From Gaiellasilicea sp035575835 (GTDB taxonomy: Bacteria; Actinomycetota; Thermoleophilia; Gaiellales; Gaiellaceae), in assembly GCA_035575835.1 (NCBI GenBank), contig DATLXM010000007.1, positions 1 to 64,000 on the forward strand: 64,000 nucleotides of DNA, in the 5' to 3' direction. The notes below the pieces were generated by a model. That model was not told the DNA's origin, did no database searches, and saw only the letters and a program-made list of their open reading frames with translations. Shown in pieces: positions 34,025 to 41,728 of the stretch (position 1 is its first letter; each line of letters opens with the position of its first letter). The position numbers and the translations under genes were made by a program.

Positions 34025-34942
34025 ATGGCGCTCGGCCGACCCTCCACCTTCTCGATCTGCGGGCTCGACCCGGCCACCGGAGAGGTCGGGGTCGCCGTTC
34101 AGTCCAAGTACTTCGCGGTCGGATCCGTGGTCTCGTGGGCGCGAGCGGGTGTGGGTGCGGCCGCGACCCAGGCCGCGGGAATCGCCGGCTACGGGCCCCT
34201 GCTCCTCGACCAGCTCGCCGGTGGAGCGTCGCCCGAAGAGGCGATCCGGGCCGTGCTCGACTCCGACGAGGGGCGCGAGACGCGGCAGCTCGGCGTCGTC
34301 GCCGCCGACGGGCGCTCGGCGTCGTGGACGGGCAGCGACTGCAGCGAGTGGGCCGGTCACGAGACCGGCCACGGGTACGCGGGCCAGGGCAACATCCTCA
34401 CGGGCGCCGACGTCGTCGCCGAGATGGCGCGCGCTTTCCGCGAGAGCGACGGCACGCTCGCCGAGAGGCTCGTGGCGGGCCTCGACGCCGCACAGGCTGC
34501 GGGTGGGGACGCTCGGGGCCAGCAGTCCGCGGCTGTCTACGTCGAGCGGCCCGGTGCGGGCGAGGAGACCGGTGAACTGGTCGACCGGGTCGTCGACCTC
34601 CGCGTGGACGACCACGAGGAGCCGATCGCGGAGCTGCGGCGGCTGCTCGAGATCCACCTCCGCTGGGACTACCTGAAGCGCGCCTACGGCCACCGCCGGG
34701 CGGGTCGTCTCGCGGAGGGCGCCGACGTGATCGCCGCGGGCCTGGAGCGCTACTCGGACGATCCGACCCTTCTCTACGACCTCGCCTGCTACGAGGCTCT
34801 CGCGGGCCGCCCCGACGATGCGCTCGCGCACGTCCGGCGCGCATGCGAGCTCGACGCGTCGCTCCGCCCGCTCGCTGAGACGGATCCCGACCTCTTGTCC
34901 CTGCGGGAGCGTGGCGACGTGCTCTGGGAACCGACCGGCTGA
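34025..34942 (+). CDS. DUF1028 protein (Ntn-hydrolase-like) with TPR-like C-terminus
   Basis: The 305-residue protein begins MALGRPSTFSICGLDPATGE, the DUF1028 signature in which Thr/Ser-rich strand residues lead into GVAVQSKYFAVGSVV. The central motif is GYAGQGNILTGADVV, and the DUF1028 domain covers about 1-220. The last ~85 residues hold a TPR-like pair of helices (LYDLACYEALAGRPDDALAH). The family is predicted to be Ntn-hydrolase-like, with unknown substrates. It is divergent from the peptide/JmjC unit. Confidence 0.82.
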   Translation: MALGRPSTFSICGLDPATGEVGVAVQSKYFAVGSVVSWARAGVGAAATQAAGIAGYGPLLLDQLAGGASPEEAIRAVLDSDEGRETRQLGVVAADGRSASWTGSDCSEWAGHETGHGYAGQGNILTGADVVAEMARAFRESDGTLAERLVAGLDAAQAAGGDARGQQSAAVYVERPGAGEETGELVDRVVDLRVDDHEEPIAELRRLLEIHLRWDYLKRAYGHRRAGRLAEGADVIAAGLERYSDDPTLLYDLACYEALAGRPDDALAHVRRACELDASLRPLAETDPDLLSLRERGDVLWEPTG

Positions 34943-35004
34943 CGCCGTTTTGGGCCGCGGGTGGCCTGTTTAGGGTCTTCGGGCAGGGGTCTTCGGGCCT
35001 TCGC

Positions 35005-35544
35005 CTATAAACGGTAGGTCTCGTCGGTGATCCAGATGACGGTCGACTGCTCGATCTCCTTCGGTCGCTCGCCCACGGCCACGAGCGGGCCGAAGGAGAC
35101 CCGGACGTAGGCCGAGTCGGCGAGCGATCCCGGCGCCGAGATCGTCGCCCGCCAGGTCTCGCCGGGGCCGAGCACGTCGGGCGGGCGCGGCTCGATCGTC
35201 TTCGGCTCGCGAAGAAGGAGGCCGTCGCGCGAGGTCATCCGGTCGAGCGTCTCGAGATCGGCGTCACCGAGGAGGATGAGCCCGAGGGCGAGCGGTGGCC
35301 CGTCGCCGAACTCGAACGAGATCCCCGTTCGGTTCTCGATCGAGATCTCGGACGACCATCCGTCCGCCGTCACCTCGAGTGAGCGGACGCCGAAGACCAA
35401 CCGCTCACCCGTCTTCGGATAGCTCTCGTGCCAGCCGAGGTCGGCGCTCTGTGGCTCGGCGGGACGTGCGTCGGGAAGCGGCTCGATGGCCGCGGAACCG
35501 CAGCCGGCCAGGAGCAGCACGAGCAGCAGAAGGGTGCGGCGCAT
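35005..35544 (-). CDS. Predicted lipoprotein of unknown function
   Basis: The 179-residue protein starts MRRTLLLLVLLLAGC, a clear lipoprotein signal with C15 in the lipobox LAGC. The rest looks like a beta-sandwich with paired phrases such as EISIENRTGISFEFGDG and ETWRATISAPG, which resembles small Ig-like surface proteins. It is divergent from sucC. No family is recognised. Confidence 0.75.
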   Translation of the reverse strand: MRRTLLLLVLLLAGCGSAAIEPLPDARPAEPQSADLGWHESYPKTGERLVFGVRSLEVTADGWSSEISIENRTGISFEFGDGPPLALGLILLGDADLETLDRMTSRDGLLLREPKTIEPRPPDVLGPGETWRATISAPGSLADSAYVRVSFGPLVAVGERPKEIEQSTVIWITDETYRL

Positions 35545-35562
35545 CGGCGAAAGACTCGCAGA

Positions 35563-35568
35563 TAGACT
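35563..35568 (+). promoter_or_regulatory. -10 element TAGACT for sucC operon
   Basis: TAGACT ends ten bases before TTG 35579, predicting an mRNA that starts within about four bases of the start codon. There is no ribosome site, which supports leaderless initiation at a TTG codon. Confidence 0.45.
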
Positions 35569-35578
35569 CGCCGTCGCT

Positions 35579-36721
35579 TTGGACCTCTACGAATATCAGG
35601 GCAAGCAACTCTTCGCCCGCTTCGGGATCCCCGTCTCCGACGGCCGTTTCGTAACGACTCCCGAGGACGCCCGCAAGGCCGCGGAGGAGATCGGCGGCGC
35701 GGTCGTCGTCAAGGCCCAGGTCCTGACCGGAGGGCGCGGCAAGGCGGGCGGGATCAAGCTCGCCGACGATCCGGCGGACGCGGAGGAGAAGGCCCGCGGG
35801 ATCCTCGGGCTCGACATCAAGGGACACGTCGTGCGGCGGCTCTGGGTCGAGAGCGCCTCGGACATCGCGAAGGAGTACTACCTCTCGATCACGTTCGACC
35901 GGGGCGAGAAGAAGCCCTTGTTCATGTTCACGACCGAGGGTGGGGTGGACATCGAGGAGGTCGCCGAGACGAACCCGGACGCGCTCGTGCGGCTGCACGT
36001 CGACCCGCTCGAGGGCTTCCAGCCCTACCACGCGCGCCGCCTGATCTACGGGGCCGGCGTCGAGGACCCGTCCGAGCAGAAGCAGATCGCCGCAATCATG
36101 GCGAAGCTCTACGAGGCCTTCGTCGGAGCCGACGCGATGCTCTGCGAGATCAATCCGTTGATCGTCACACCCGAGGGCGAGGTAAAGGCGCTCGACTCCA
36201 AGTTCACGGTCGACGACAACGCGCTCTACAAGCACCCCGAGATCGCGGAGATGCGCGACGTCGAGGCCGCCGACCCGCTCGAGGCGCTCGCCCGCGAGAA
36301 GGACGTCACCTACGTGAAGCTTGACGGCGAGGTCGGGATCCTGGGCAACGGGGCCGGGCTCGTGATGTCCACCCTCGACGTGATCGCGCTCGCGGGCGGC
36401 AAGGCCGCCAACTTCTGCGACCTCGGCGGCGGCGGCAACGCGGAGGGAGTGGTGGACGCGCTCGAGGTGATCACGCGTGACCCGCAGGTCAAGTCGATCT
36501 TTTTCAACATCTTCGGCGGGATCACCCGCTGCGACGAGGTCGCGCGCGGGATCCTGACCGCGCTCGAGCGGATGACGATCGAGTATCCGATCGTGGTGCG
36601 GCTCGACGGCACGAACGCCGAGGAGGGCCGGAAGATCCTGGCCGAGGCGGCGCCCGAGGGTGTCTACCCCGAGGCGACGATGCTGGACGGCGCCCGCCGT
36701 GCGGTGGAGCTCTCTCGATGA
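35579..36721 (+). CDS. sucC: Succinyl-CoA ligase beta subunit
   Basis: The 380-residue protein starts at TTG 35579 (MDLYEYQGKQLFARFGIPVS), the family N-terminus. It has the ATP-grasp domain (VVKAQVLTGGRGKAGGIKLA), CEINPLIVTPEGEVKALDSK and the CoA-ligase half (FCDLGGGGNAEGV, FNIFGGITRCDEVARG). With SucD it converts succinyl-CoA to succinate with NTP formation in the TCA cycle. The end overlaps the start of a methyltransferase gene as ATGA, which separates it from sucD. Confidence 0.93.
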   Translation: MDLYEYQGKQLFARFGIPVSDGRFVTTPEDARKAAEEIGGAVVVKAQVLTGGRGKAGGIKLADDPADAEEKARGILGLDIKGHVVRRLWVESASDIAKEYYLSITFDRGEKKPLFMFTTEGGVDIEEVAETNPDALVRLHVDPLEGFQPYHARRLIYGAGVEDPSEQKQIAAIMAKLYEAFVGADAMLCEINPLIVTPEGEVKALDSKFTVDDNALYKHPEIAEMRDVEAADPLEALAREKDVTYVKLDGEVGILGNGAGLVMSTLDVIALAGGKAANFCDLGGGGNAEGVVDALEVITRDPQVKSIFFNIFGGITRCDEVARGILTALERMTIEYPIVVRLDGTNAEEGRKILAEAAPEGVYPEATMLDGARRAVELSR

Positions 36722-37359
36722 CCGATCTCTGGTCGGAGCGCGCCGAGGCCTACCGGTCCGCGCCGGAGCAGCGCGAGGGCGCGGACCTCGACCTGATCGT
36801 GCGTTGGGCCGAGGGCTCGAAGACGGCGCTCGACGTCGCCACGGGCGGCGGCCACGTCACCCGGCGGCTCCGCGAGGCCGGGCTCGAGGTCGTCAGCTCC
36901 GATCCTGCGCCCGGGATGCGCCCCGACGTGATCTGTCGCGCCGAAGATCTCCCGTTCGCGGCCGACTCCTTCGACCTCGTCGTCACCCGGATCGCGCCGC
37001 ACCACTTCGACGACGTTCCGGCGGCGATCGCGGAGATGGCGCGGATCAGCCGCAACCTCCTCGTCGTCGAGGACACGCTCTACGTCAGCGATGCCGTCGA
37101 GGAGGCCGAGATCCTCCGCGACCCGACGCACGTTCGCTCGTACACGGAAGCGGAATGGCGCACGTTTCTCGAAGATGCCGGGCTCGTCGTCGAAGTGGTC
37201 GAGAGCTTCGAGAAGCGGCACCCGCTCGAGGACTGGCTCGCCCGCACCGACACGGCCGAGGACGACGCCGTGCGGGTGCGCGAGTTGCTCGCCGGGCAGA
37301 TCGAGGACGGCGAGTTCGTGGACACGAAGCTCGTGATCCGGGCGAGGAAGGCGGCGTAG
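36718..37359 (+). CDS. Class I SAM methyltransferase inserted between sucC and sucD
   Basis: The 213-residue protein has a UbiE/type-11 methyltransferase fold: motif I LDVATGGGHVTRRL, then VSSDPAPGMRPDVICRAEDL, DSFDLVVTRIAPHHFDDV and a C-terminal helical lid. The substrate is not evident. ATGA joins it to sucC, and its TAG stop shares one base with the GTG of sucD (TAGTG), so all three genes are in one translationally coupled operon. Base composition is like its neighbours, so recent acquisition is not obvious. Confidence 0.87.
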   Translation: MTDLWSERAEAYRSAPEQREGADLDLIVRWAEGSKTALDVATGGGHVTRRLREAGLEVVSSDPAPGMRPDVICRAEDLPFAADSFDLVVTRIAPHHFDDVPAAIAEMARISRNLLVVEDTLYVSDAVEEAEILRDPTHVRSYTEAEWRTFLEDAGLVVEVVESFEKRHPLEDWLARTDTAEDDAVRVRELLAGQIEDGEFVDTKLVIRARKAA

Positions 37360-38231
37360 TGGCAATCATCGTCGACCAGAAGACGAAGCTCGTCGTCCAG
37401 GGCCTGACCGGCTCGGAGGGCTCCTTCCACGGGCTCCGGAACAAGAACTACGGCACTCAGGTCGTCGCCGGTGTCACGCCGGGCAAGGGCGGCCAGGACG
37501 TCGAGGGCGTGCCGGTCTTCGACACCGTCGAAGAAGCCGTCCGGGAGACGGGTGCGAACACGTCCATGGTCTTCGTCCCGGCTCGGTTTGCTGCGGACGC
37601 GATCTACGAGGCCGCCGACGCGGGGATCGGGACGATCATCTGCATCGCCGAGGGCCTGCCCGCGCACGAGATGCTCCGCGTCTACACCTATCTGCGGCCG
37701 CGCGGGATCATGATGCTCGGCCCGAACTGCCCGGGCGCCCTCTCGCCGGGCAAGGCGAACGTCGGGATCATCCCGGCCGAGATCTTCACCGAGGGGAACA
37801 TCGGGCTCGTCTCGCGCTCGGGAACGCTGACCTACCAGATCGGCCACGAGCTGACCCAGATGGGCCTCGGCAACTCGACGATCGTCGGGATCGGCGGCGA
37901 CCCGATCGTCGGCTCCTCCTTCATCGACATCCTCGAGAAGTTCGAGGCCGACCCGCAGACCGAGTTCGTGGTCATGGTCGGCGAGATCGGCGGGGACGAG
38001 GAGGAGAAGGCCGCGGCCTTCATCGAGGCGAAGATGTCGAAGCCGGTCGTCGCGTACATCGCGGGATTCGAAGCTCCGCCCGGGAAGACGATGGGCCACG
38101 CCGGCGCGATTATCTCCGGCTCGTCCGGCACCGCGCAGGGCAAGAAGGAGGCGTTGGAGGCGAAGGGGATTCGCGTCGGAACCTCCCCGACCGAGGCGGC
38201 GCAGTTCGCCGCCGAGGTCGCGCGCGCCTGA
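37359..38231 (+). CDS. sucD: Succinyl-CoA ligase alpha subunit
   Basis: The 290-residue protein has the CoA-binding Rossmann half (LVVQGLTGSEGSFH, GGKGGQDVEGVPVFDTVEEAV-type region, MLGPNCPGALSPGKANVGII) and the ligase half with the phospho-His in GHAGAIISGSSGTAQGK. It forms the alpha-beta enzyme with SucC. GTG 37359 follows the methyltransferase stop with one base shared. A palindromic hairpin lies after the stop. Confidence 0.93.
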   Translation: MAIIVDQKTKLVVQGLTGSEGSFHGLRNKNYGTQVVAGVTPGKGGQDVEGVPVFDTVEEAVRETGANTSMVFVPARFAADAIYEAADAGIGTIICIAEGLPAHEMLRVYTYLRPRGIMMLGPNCPGALSPGKANVGIIPAEIFTEGNIGLVSRSGTLTYQIGHELTQMGLGNSTIVGIGGDPIVGSSFIDILEKFEADPQTEFVVMVGEIGGDEEEKAAAFIEAKMSKPVVAYIAGFEAPPGKTMGHAGAIISGSSGTAQGKKEALEAKGIRVGTSPTEAAQFAAEVARA

Positions 38232-38256
38232 TTCTGCAGGCGCAAGATCTCTGAAA

Positions 38257-38272
38257 GGGCCGCGCGCGGCCC
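38257..38272. terminator. GC palindrome after sucD, probable terminator element
   Basis: GGGCCGCGCGCGGCCC is self-complementary. It sits 25 bases after the sucD stop inside a stretch (CAAGATCTCTGAAAGGG before, CCCGGCTCA after) that resembles the sequence around the second hairpin downstream of pccB. There is no U tract. Confidence 0.4.
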
Positions 38273-38452
38273 GGCTCAGTCCATGGGGCGGATTAGGCCG
38301 GATCCTTTCGCGAGCTGGTGCGAATCCGTCACGCTTCCGTCACACATGCCTGATGAGATCCTCGCTAGCGTTCGTGTAGGGACACGGGAGTGCCCCTGGG
38401 GGCACGTGGGGATCGGTTCCGGGGCGCGGCGCTGAGCGAGCCGCGGCCGACG

Positions 38453-39616
38453 ATGCGCGCGGGGATCCGTGCTCTCCCGCCTGCGGCGTGGCTCCTCTTC
38501 GCCGGCACGTTTGTCAACCGCTTCGGCAGCTTCGTCGCGGTCTTCCTCGCGCTCTACCTCGTCGACGAGGGCTACTCGGCGGCGCAGGCGGGGCTCGCGA
38601 TCGGTGGCTACGGCGTCGGCGCGATCGCGGCGTCCACGCTCGGCGGGCACCTCGCCGACCGGCTCGGCCGCCGCGAGACGATCGCCGTCTCGATGTACGG
38701 CTCCGCGGCGGTGATGCTCGCCCTCTCCCAGGCGAGGACGATCTGGCTGATCGTCGCCCTCACGGTTCTTGCTGGGGCTGCCGCAGAGCTGTACCGCCCG
38801 GCCTCGGGCGCGCTTCTTGCCGACCTCACCCCGGCAGGCCAGCGAGTCCCGGCCTTCGCCGTCTACCGGTTCGCGATCAACCTCGGCTTCGCCGCCGGCC
38901 CGGCGACCGCGGGGCTCCTCGCCGAGCGCTCCTTCTTCCTGCTCTTCCTGGGCGACGCGATCTCGTCGATCGCGTTCGGGACGTTGGCGCTGACGATGTT
39001 CCCGCGCGGCCGACCGGAGCAGCACGTGGAGGAGCGGCGCGGCGAGCTTCTGCGCGCGCTCCGCCACGACCGCGTGTTCGTCTTCTTCCTCCTCGCCTCG
39101 TTCTGCGGGGCCCTCGTCTACATGCAGCACACCTCGACGCTGCCCCTCCAGGTGCGGGCCGACGGATTCTCGCCGGCGGTCTTCGGGGCGCTGATCTCGT
39201 TGAACGGGCTCGTGATCATCGCGATCGAGCTGCCGCTGACCGTGCTCACGCAGCGGTTTCCCGTTCGACCCGTGCTCGCGCTCGGTCAGATTCTGACGGG
39301 GCTCGGGTTCGCTCTCATCGTCTTCGCCGACACGGTGCCGCTCCTCGCGGCCACGGTCGTCGTCTGGACGCTCGGCGAGATCATCTTCTCCCCGATCGCC
39401 TCGGCGTACGTCGCCGACGTGGCGCCCGATCATCTCCGGGGCCGCTACCAGGGCGCGTGGGGCACGAGCTTCGGTCTGGCGCTCGTCGCAGGTCCCGTTC
39501 TCGGAACGCTTCTCTACTCCGCGAGCCCGGATCTGCTCTGGATCGCCTGCGGGCTCACCGGGGTTCTCGCCGCAGCGCTCGTGCTCGCTCCGGTCAAACC
39601 TTCCAGCGCTCGGTGA
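38453..39616 (+). CDS. MFS transporter (drug/efflux-type)
   Basis: From ATG 38453 the protein has 387 residues and about twelve membrane helices. The loop 2-3 motif GGHLADRLGRRETI is the MFS signature, and GALVYMQHTSTLPLQVRADG and VADVAPDHLRGRYQG fit MdtH/YfcJ-like exporters. A GTG at 38390 would add 21 non-hydrophobic residues. The substrate is unknown. The 3' end overlaps the convergent ahcY gene by 23 bases. The 180 bases upstream show no convincing gene; GTGCCCC-TG-GGGGCAC is a small dyad near 38390. Confidence 0.85.
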   Translation: MRAGIRALPPAAWLLFAGTFVNRFGSFVAVFLALYLVDEGYSAAQAGLAIGGYGVGAIAASTLGGHLADRLGRRETIAVSMYGSAAVMLALSQARTIWLIVALTVLAGAAAELYRPASGALLADLTPAGQRVPAFAVYRFAINLGFAAGPATAGLLAERSFFLLFLGDAISSIAFGTLALTMFPRGRPEQHVEERRGELLRALRHDRVFVFFLLASFCGALVYMQHTSTLPLQVRADGFSPAVFGALISLNGLVIIAIELPLTVLTQRFPVRPVLALGQILTGLGFALIVFADTVPLLAATVVVWTLGEIIFSPIASAYVADVAPDHLRGRYQGAWGTSFGLALVAGPVLGTLLYSASPDLLWIACGLTGVLAAALVLAPVKPSSAR

Positions 39617-40835
39617 ACTCCCGCTGCTTCGCGGTCGGCTCGCCGAGCTCGATCCCGAGGGTCGCGAGCTTCGTCCGCGCGATCTCGGCGTCGAGCTCGG
39701 CCGGGAAGCCGTGCAGGCCGGACGGCAAGCCGCCCTGAGCGAGGAGATGGGCTGAGAGCGCCTGGACGGAGAACGAGAGATCCATGATCTCGACGGGGTG
39801 CCCGTCACCGCCGGCGACGTTCGTCTGCCGCCCGTCGACGAGCACGTAGGCGCTGCCACCGCCGGGAATCGGGTGCTCGAAGACGCCGGGGCGCACCTCC
39901 TCGCCCTCTCCCAGCGTGTCGATCGCGATCTCCCGCTCGTGGTGGCCGCCGTTCGCGAGCACGACGCCGTCCTTGAGGAGCGGGACCGCGCTCGCCGGGA
40001 CTGCGTCGATCGCGCCGGTCGCGGCGATCACCAGGTCGGCGTCCGGGAGCGCGTCCTCGAGCGAGGCGACGCGGTGGCCGTCCATGTGCGCCTCGAGCGC
40101 GGCCACCGGATCGACCTCGACGACGGTGACGCGGCCGCCCTGACCTCGGGCGTACAGCGCGAGCCCCTTCCCGACCCAGCCGTAGCCGACGATGCAGAAC
40201 TCGCGCCCGGCGAAGTTGAGGTTCGTCAGCCGGTCGATCGCCGCGAGCGTGGACTGGCCGGTGCCATAGCGGTTGTCGAAGAGATGCTTGCAGCGCGCGT
40301 CGTTCGCCGCGATCGCCGGGAAGACGAGCTTGCCCGCCGCCTCCATCGCCCGGAGCCGAGCGACGCCCGTGGTCGTCTCCTCGGTCACCCCGGCCAGGCG
40401 GGCCGCAAGCTCGGGCCGGTGCTCGAGGATCCGCGCGGTCAGCTCGGCGCCGTCGTCGACGACGATTTCCGGCTCCGTGTCCGCGACCGCGAGCAGGTCG
40501 GCGTCGAACTGCTCCCGGCTCGCGTCGTGGGAGGCGTGCACCTCGATCCCGCGCGCCACGAGCGCCGCGCAGATCGAGTCCTGGGTCGAGCCCGGGTTCG
40601 AGCCAGCGGCGACCACGTGCGCGCCCGCCTCGGCGAAGAGGGTCGCGAGGTAGGCGGTCTTCGCCTCGAGGTGGACGACGACGGCGACGCGACGGCCGCG
40701 TAGCGATCCGTCGGCGAGGCGCGTCCGCGCCAGCCGGTTGAGGACGGGGGAGTGCTTCGCGACCCAGCGGATCCGTTGCTCACCGGCGCCGGCGAGTGAG
40801 GGATCGGCGATCCGGGAACGGGCGGCGGCGTCCAC
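39594..40835 (-). CDS. ahcY: S-adenosylhomocysteine hydrolase
   Basis: The 413-residue enzyme shows ETTTGVARLRAMEAAGKLVF, NRYGTGQSTLAAIDRLTN, the NAD motif GYGWVGKGLALYARG and DLSFSVQALSAHLL. It splits S-adenosylhomocysteine to adenosine and homocysteine, removing the by-product that inhibits methyltransferases. At 413 residues it is the short bacterial/archaeal type, lacking the ~40-residue insert of the longer form. It follows the nucleotidyltransferase gene by nine bases, so the two are probably cotranscribed. Confidence 0.92.
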   Translation of the reverse strand: MDAAARSRIADPSLAGAGEQRIRWVAKHSPVLNRLARTRLADGSLRGRRVAVVVHLEAKTAYLATLFAEAGAHVVAAGSNPGSTQDSICAALVARGIEVHASHDASREQFDADLLAVADTEPEIVVDDGAELTARILEHRPELAARLAGVTEETTTGVARLRAMEAAGKLVFPAIAANDARCKHLFDNRYGTGQSTLAAIDRLTNLNFAGREFCIVGYGWVGKGLALYARGQGGRVTVVEVDPVAALEAHMDGHRVASLEDALPDADLVIAATGAIDAVPASAVPLLKDGVVLANGGHHEREIAIDTLGEGEEVRPGVFEHPIPGGGSAYVLVDGRQTNVAGGDGHPVEIMDLSFSVQALSAHLLAQGGLPSGLHGFPAELDAEIARTKLATLGIELGEPTAKQREFTERWKV

Positions 40836-40844
40836 CGGCGCAGC

Positions 40845-41642
40845 CTAGTCCGCCGATGAGGCGTGATCTCGGACGAGCCGCTCGATCTCGGCGACGACGC
40901 GATCGGCGTGCGGGCGGAGTTGAGGCAGGAGGTCGTCCCAACGTTCCTCCTCGGCGCCCAGATAGATCGCGCGTGCCCGAGCGAGCGCCGGCCGCTGCTC
41001 CGCGGGGAGCCTGGCCAGGGCCCAGTCGGCGGCCCCGTCCTTCGAGCGGATCTCGCCGGTGGCGACGGTGCTCCAGATCCGGGCCAGCGTCAGGATCACG
41101 TTGCGGGTGTCGTCGTCGAGGTCGCCGACCAGTTGGTCGAGGTCGCCGACGTTCGCACGGACGAGATCTCCGGGAGGGATCGGGTCGAAGACCTCGCGCG
41201 GAGGCGGACCGAGCACAGGCGTGTCCGCGAGCAGGACCATCGTGAGGAGCGCCGCGAGATCGGGATTCGTCGTCGTCGGCCAGGGCTCGACGTCACCGCT
41301 CTCGAACTCCGCGCGCAGCCAGTCCCCGTACTGGAAGTCGAAGCGCGGCGGGTAGCGCCACGGCCTCACCTCGGACTGGACGACGATCGTCAGCTCGAGA
41401 CGCCGCCACCGTCCTTCGGGGGTGCGGCGTCCCGAGATGCCGAGGAGACGCTCGACGAGGAGCTCCTTCTCCGGGCGCGTGGTCCGGCGCGTCGTGACGG
41501 CGAGCACGTCGAGGTCGCTCTGCTCCTGGAGGCCGCCGAGTACGGCCGAGCCGAGCAGGTAGGCGCCGACGAGGTTCGTCCCGAGGACGTCGCGGATCAG
41601 GCTGCGGAGCCGATCCAGCTGCTGCTCGTCGGAGTCGTTCAT
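40845..41642 (-). CDS. ANT/AadA-like nucleotidyltransferase
   Basis: The 265-residue protein begins with a polymerase-beta-type nucleotidyltransferase fold, VGAYLLGSAVLGGLQEQSDL then DVLAV (GS...SDxD), followed by a helical C-terminal domain with NVILTLARIWSTVATGEIRS as in streptomycin/spectinomycin 3''-adenylyltransferases. The family resemblance is clear, but a chromosomal gene linked to ahcY may have another role. Drug modification is not shown by the sequence. Confidence 0.8.
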   Translation of the reverse strand: MNDSDEQQLDRLRSLIRDVLGTNLVGAYLLGSAVLGGLQEQSDLDVLAVTTRRTTRPEKELLVERLLGISGRRTPEGRWRRLELTIVVQSEVRPWRYPPRFDFQYGDWLRAEFESGDVEPWPTTTNPDLAALLTMVLLADTPVLGPPPREVFDPIPPGDLVRANVGDLDQLVGDLDDDTRNVILTLARIWSTVATGEIRSKDGAADWALARLPAEQRPALARARAIYLGAEEERWDDLLPQLRPHADRVVAEIERLVRDHASSAD

Positions 41643-41673
41643 CGCGAGCGCATGATGCCGGGTCGGTGCGATT

Positions 41674-41728
41674 GCTCCCGCGCGCAGGTCGCCCTGCGCG
41701 CGGGAGCCAAGCTCAAATCGTTTGAGCT
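41674..41728 (-). terminator. Two consecutive perfect hairpins after the DEAD-box gene
   Basis: On the transcript of the helicase gene, AGCTCAAA-CGA-TTTGAGCT (41710-41728, touching the stop codon) is followed by a 15-bp stem GCTCCCGCGCGCAGG / CCTGCGCGCGGGAGC (41674-41707) with a four-base loop. The pair should end the transcript and separate it from the nucleotidyltransferase-ahcY unit. Confidence 0.6.

Noticed and set aside
38346..38435. Short frame starting MPDEILASVRVGTRECPWGH upstream of the MFS gene
   Set aside because: 29 codons, weak start context, overlaps the probable transporter leader, no recognisable fold; not enough support.
40845..41642. Acquired aminoglycoside-resistance cassette
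   Set aside because: No integron attC, IS or compositional shift; the gene is linked to ahcY and looks native.
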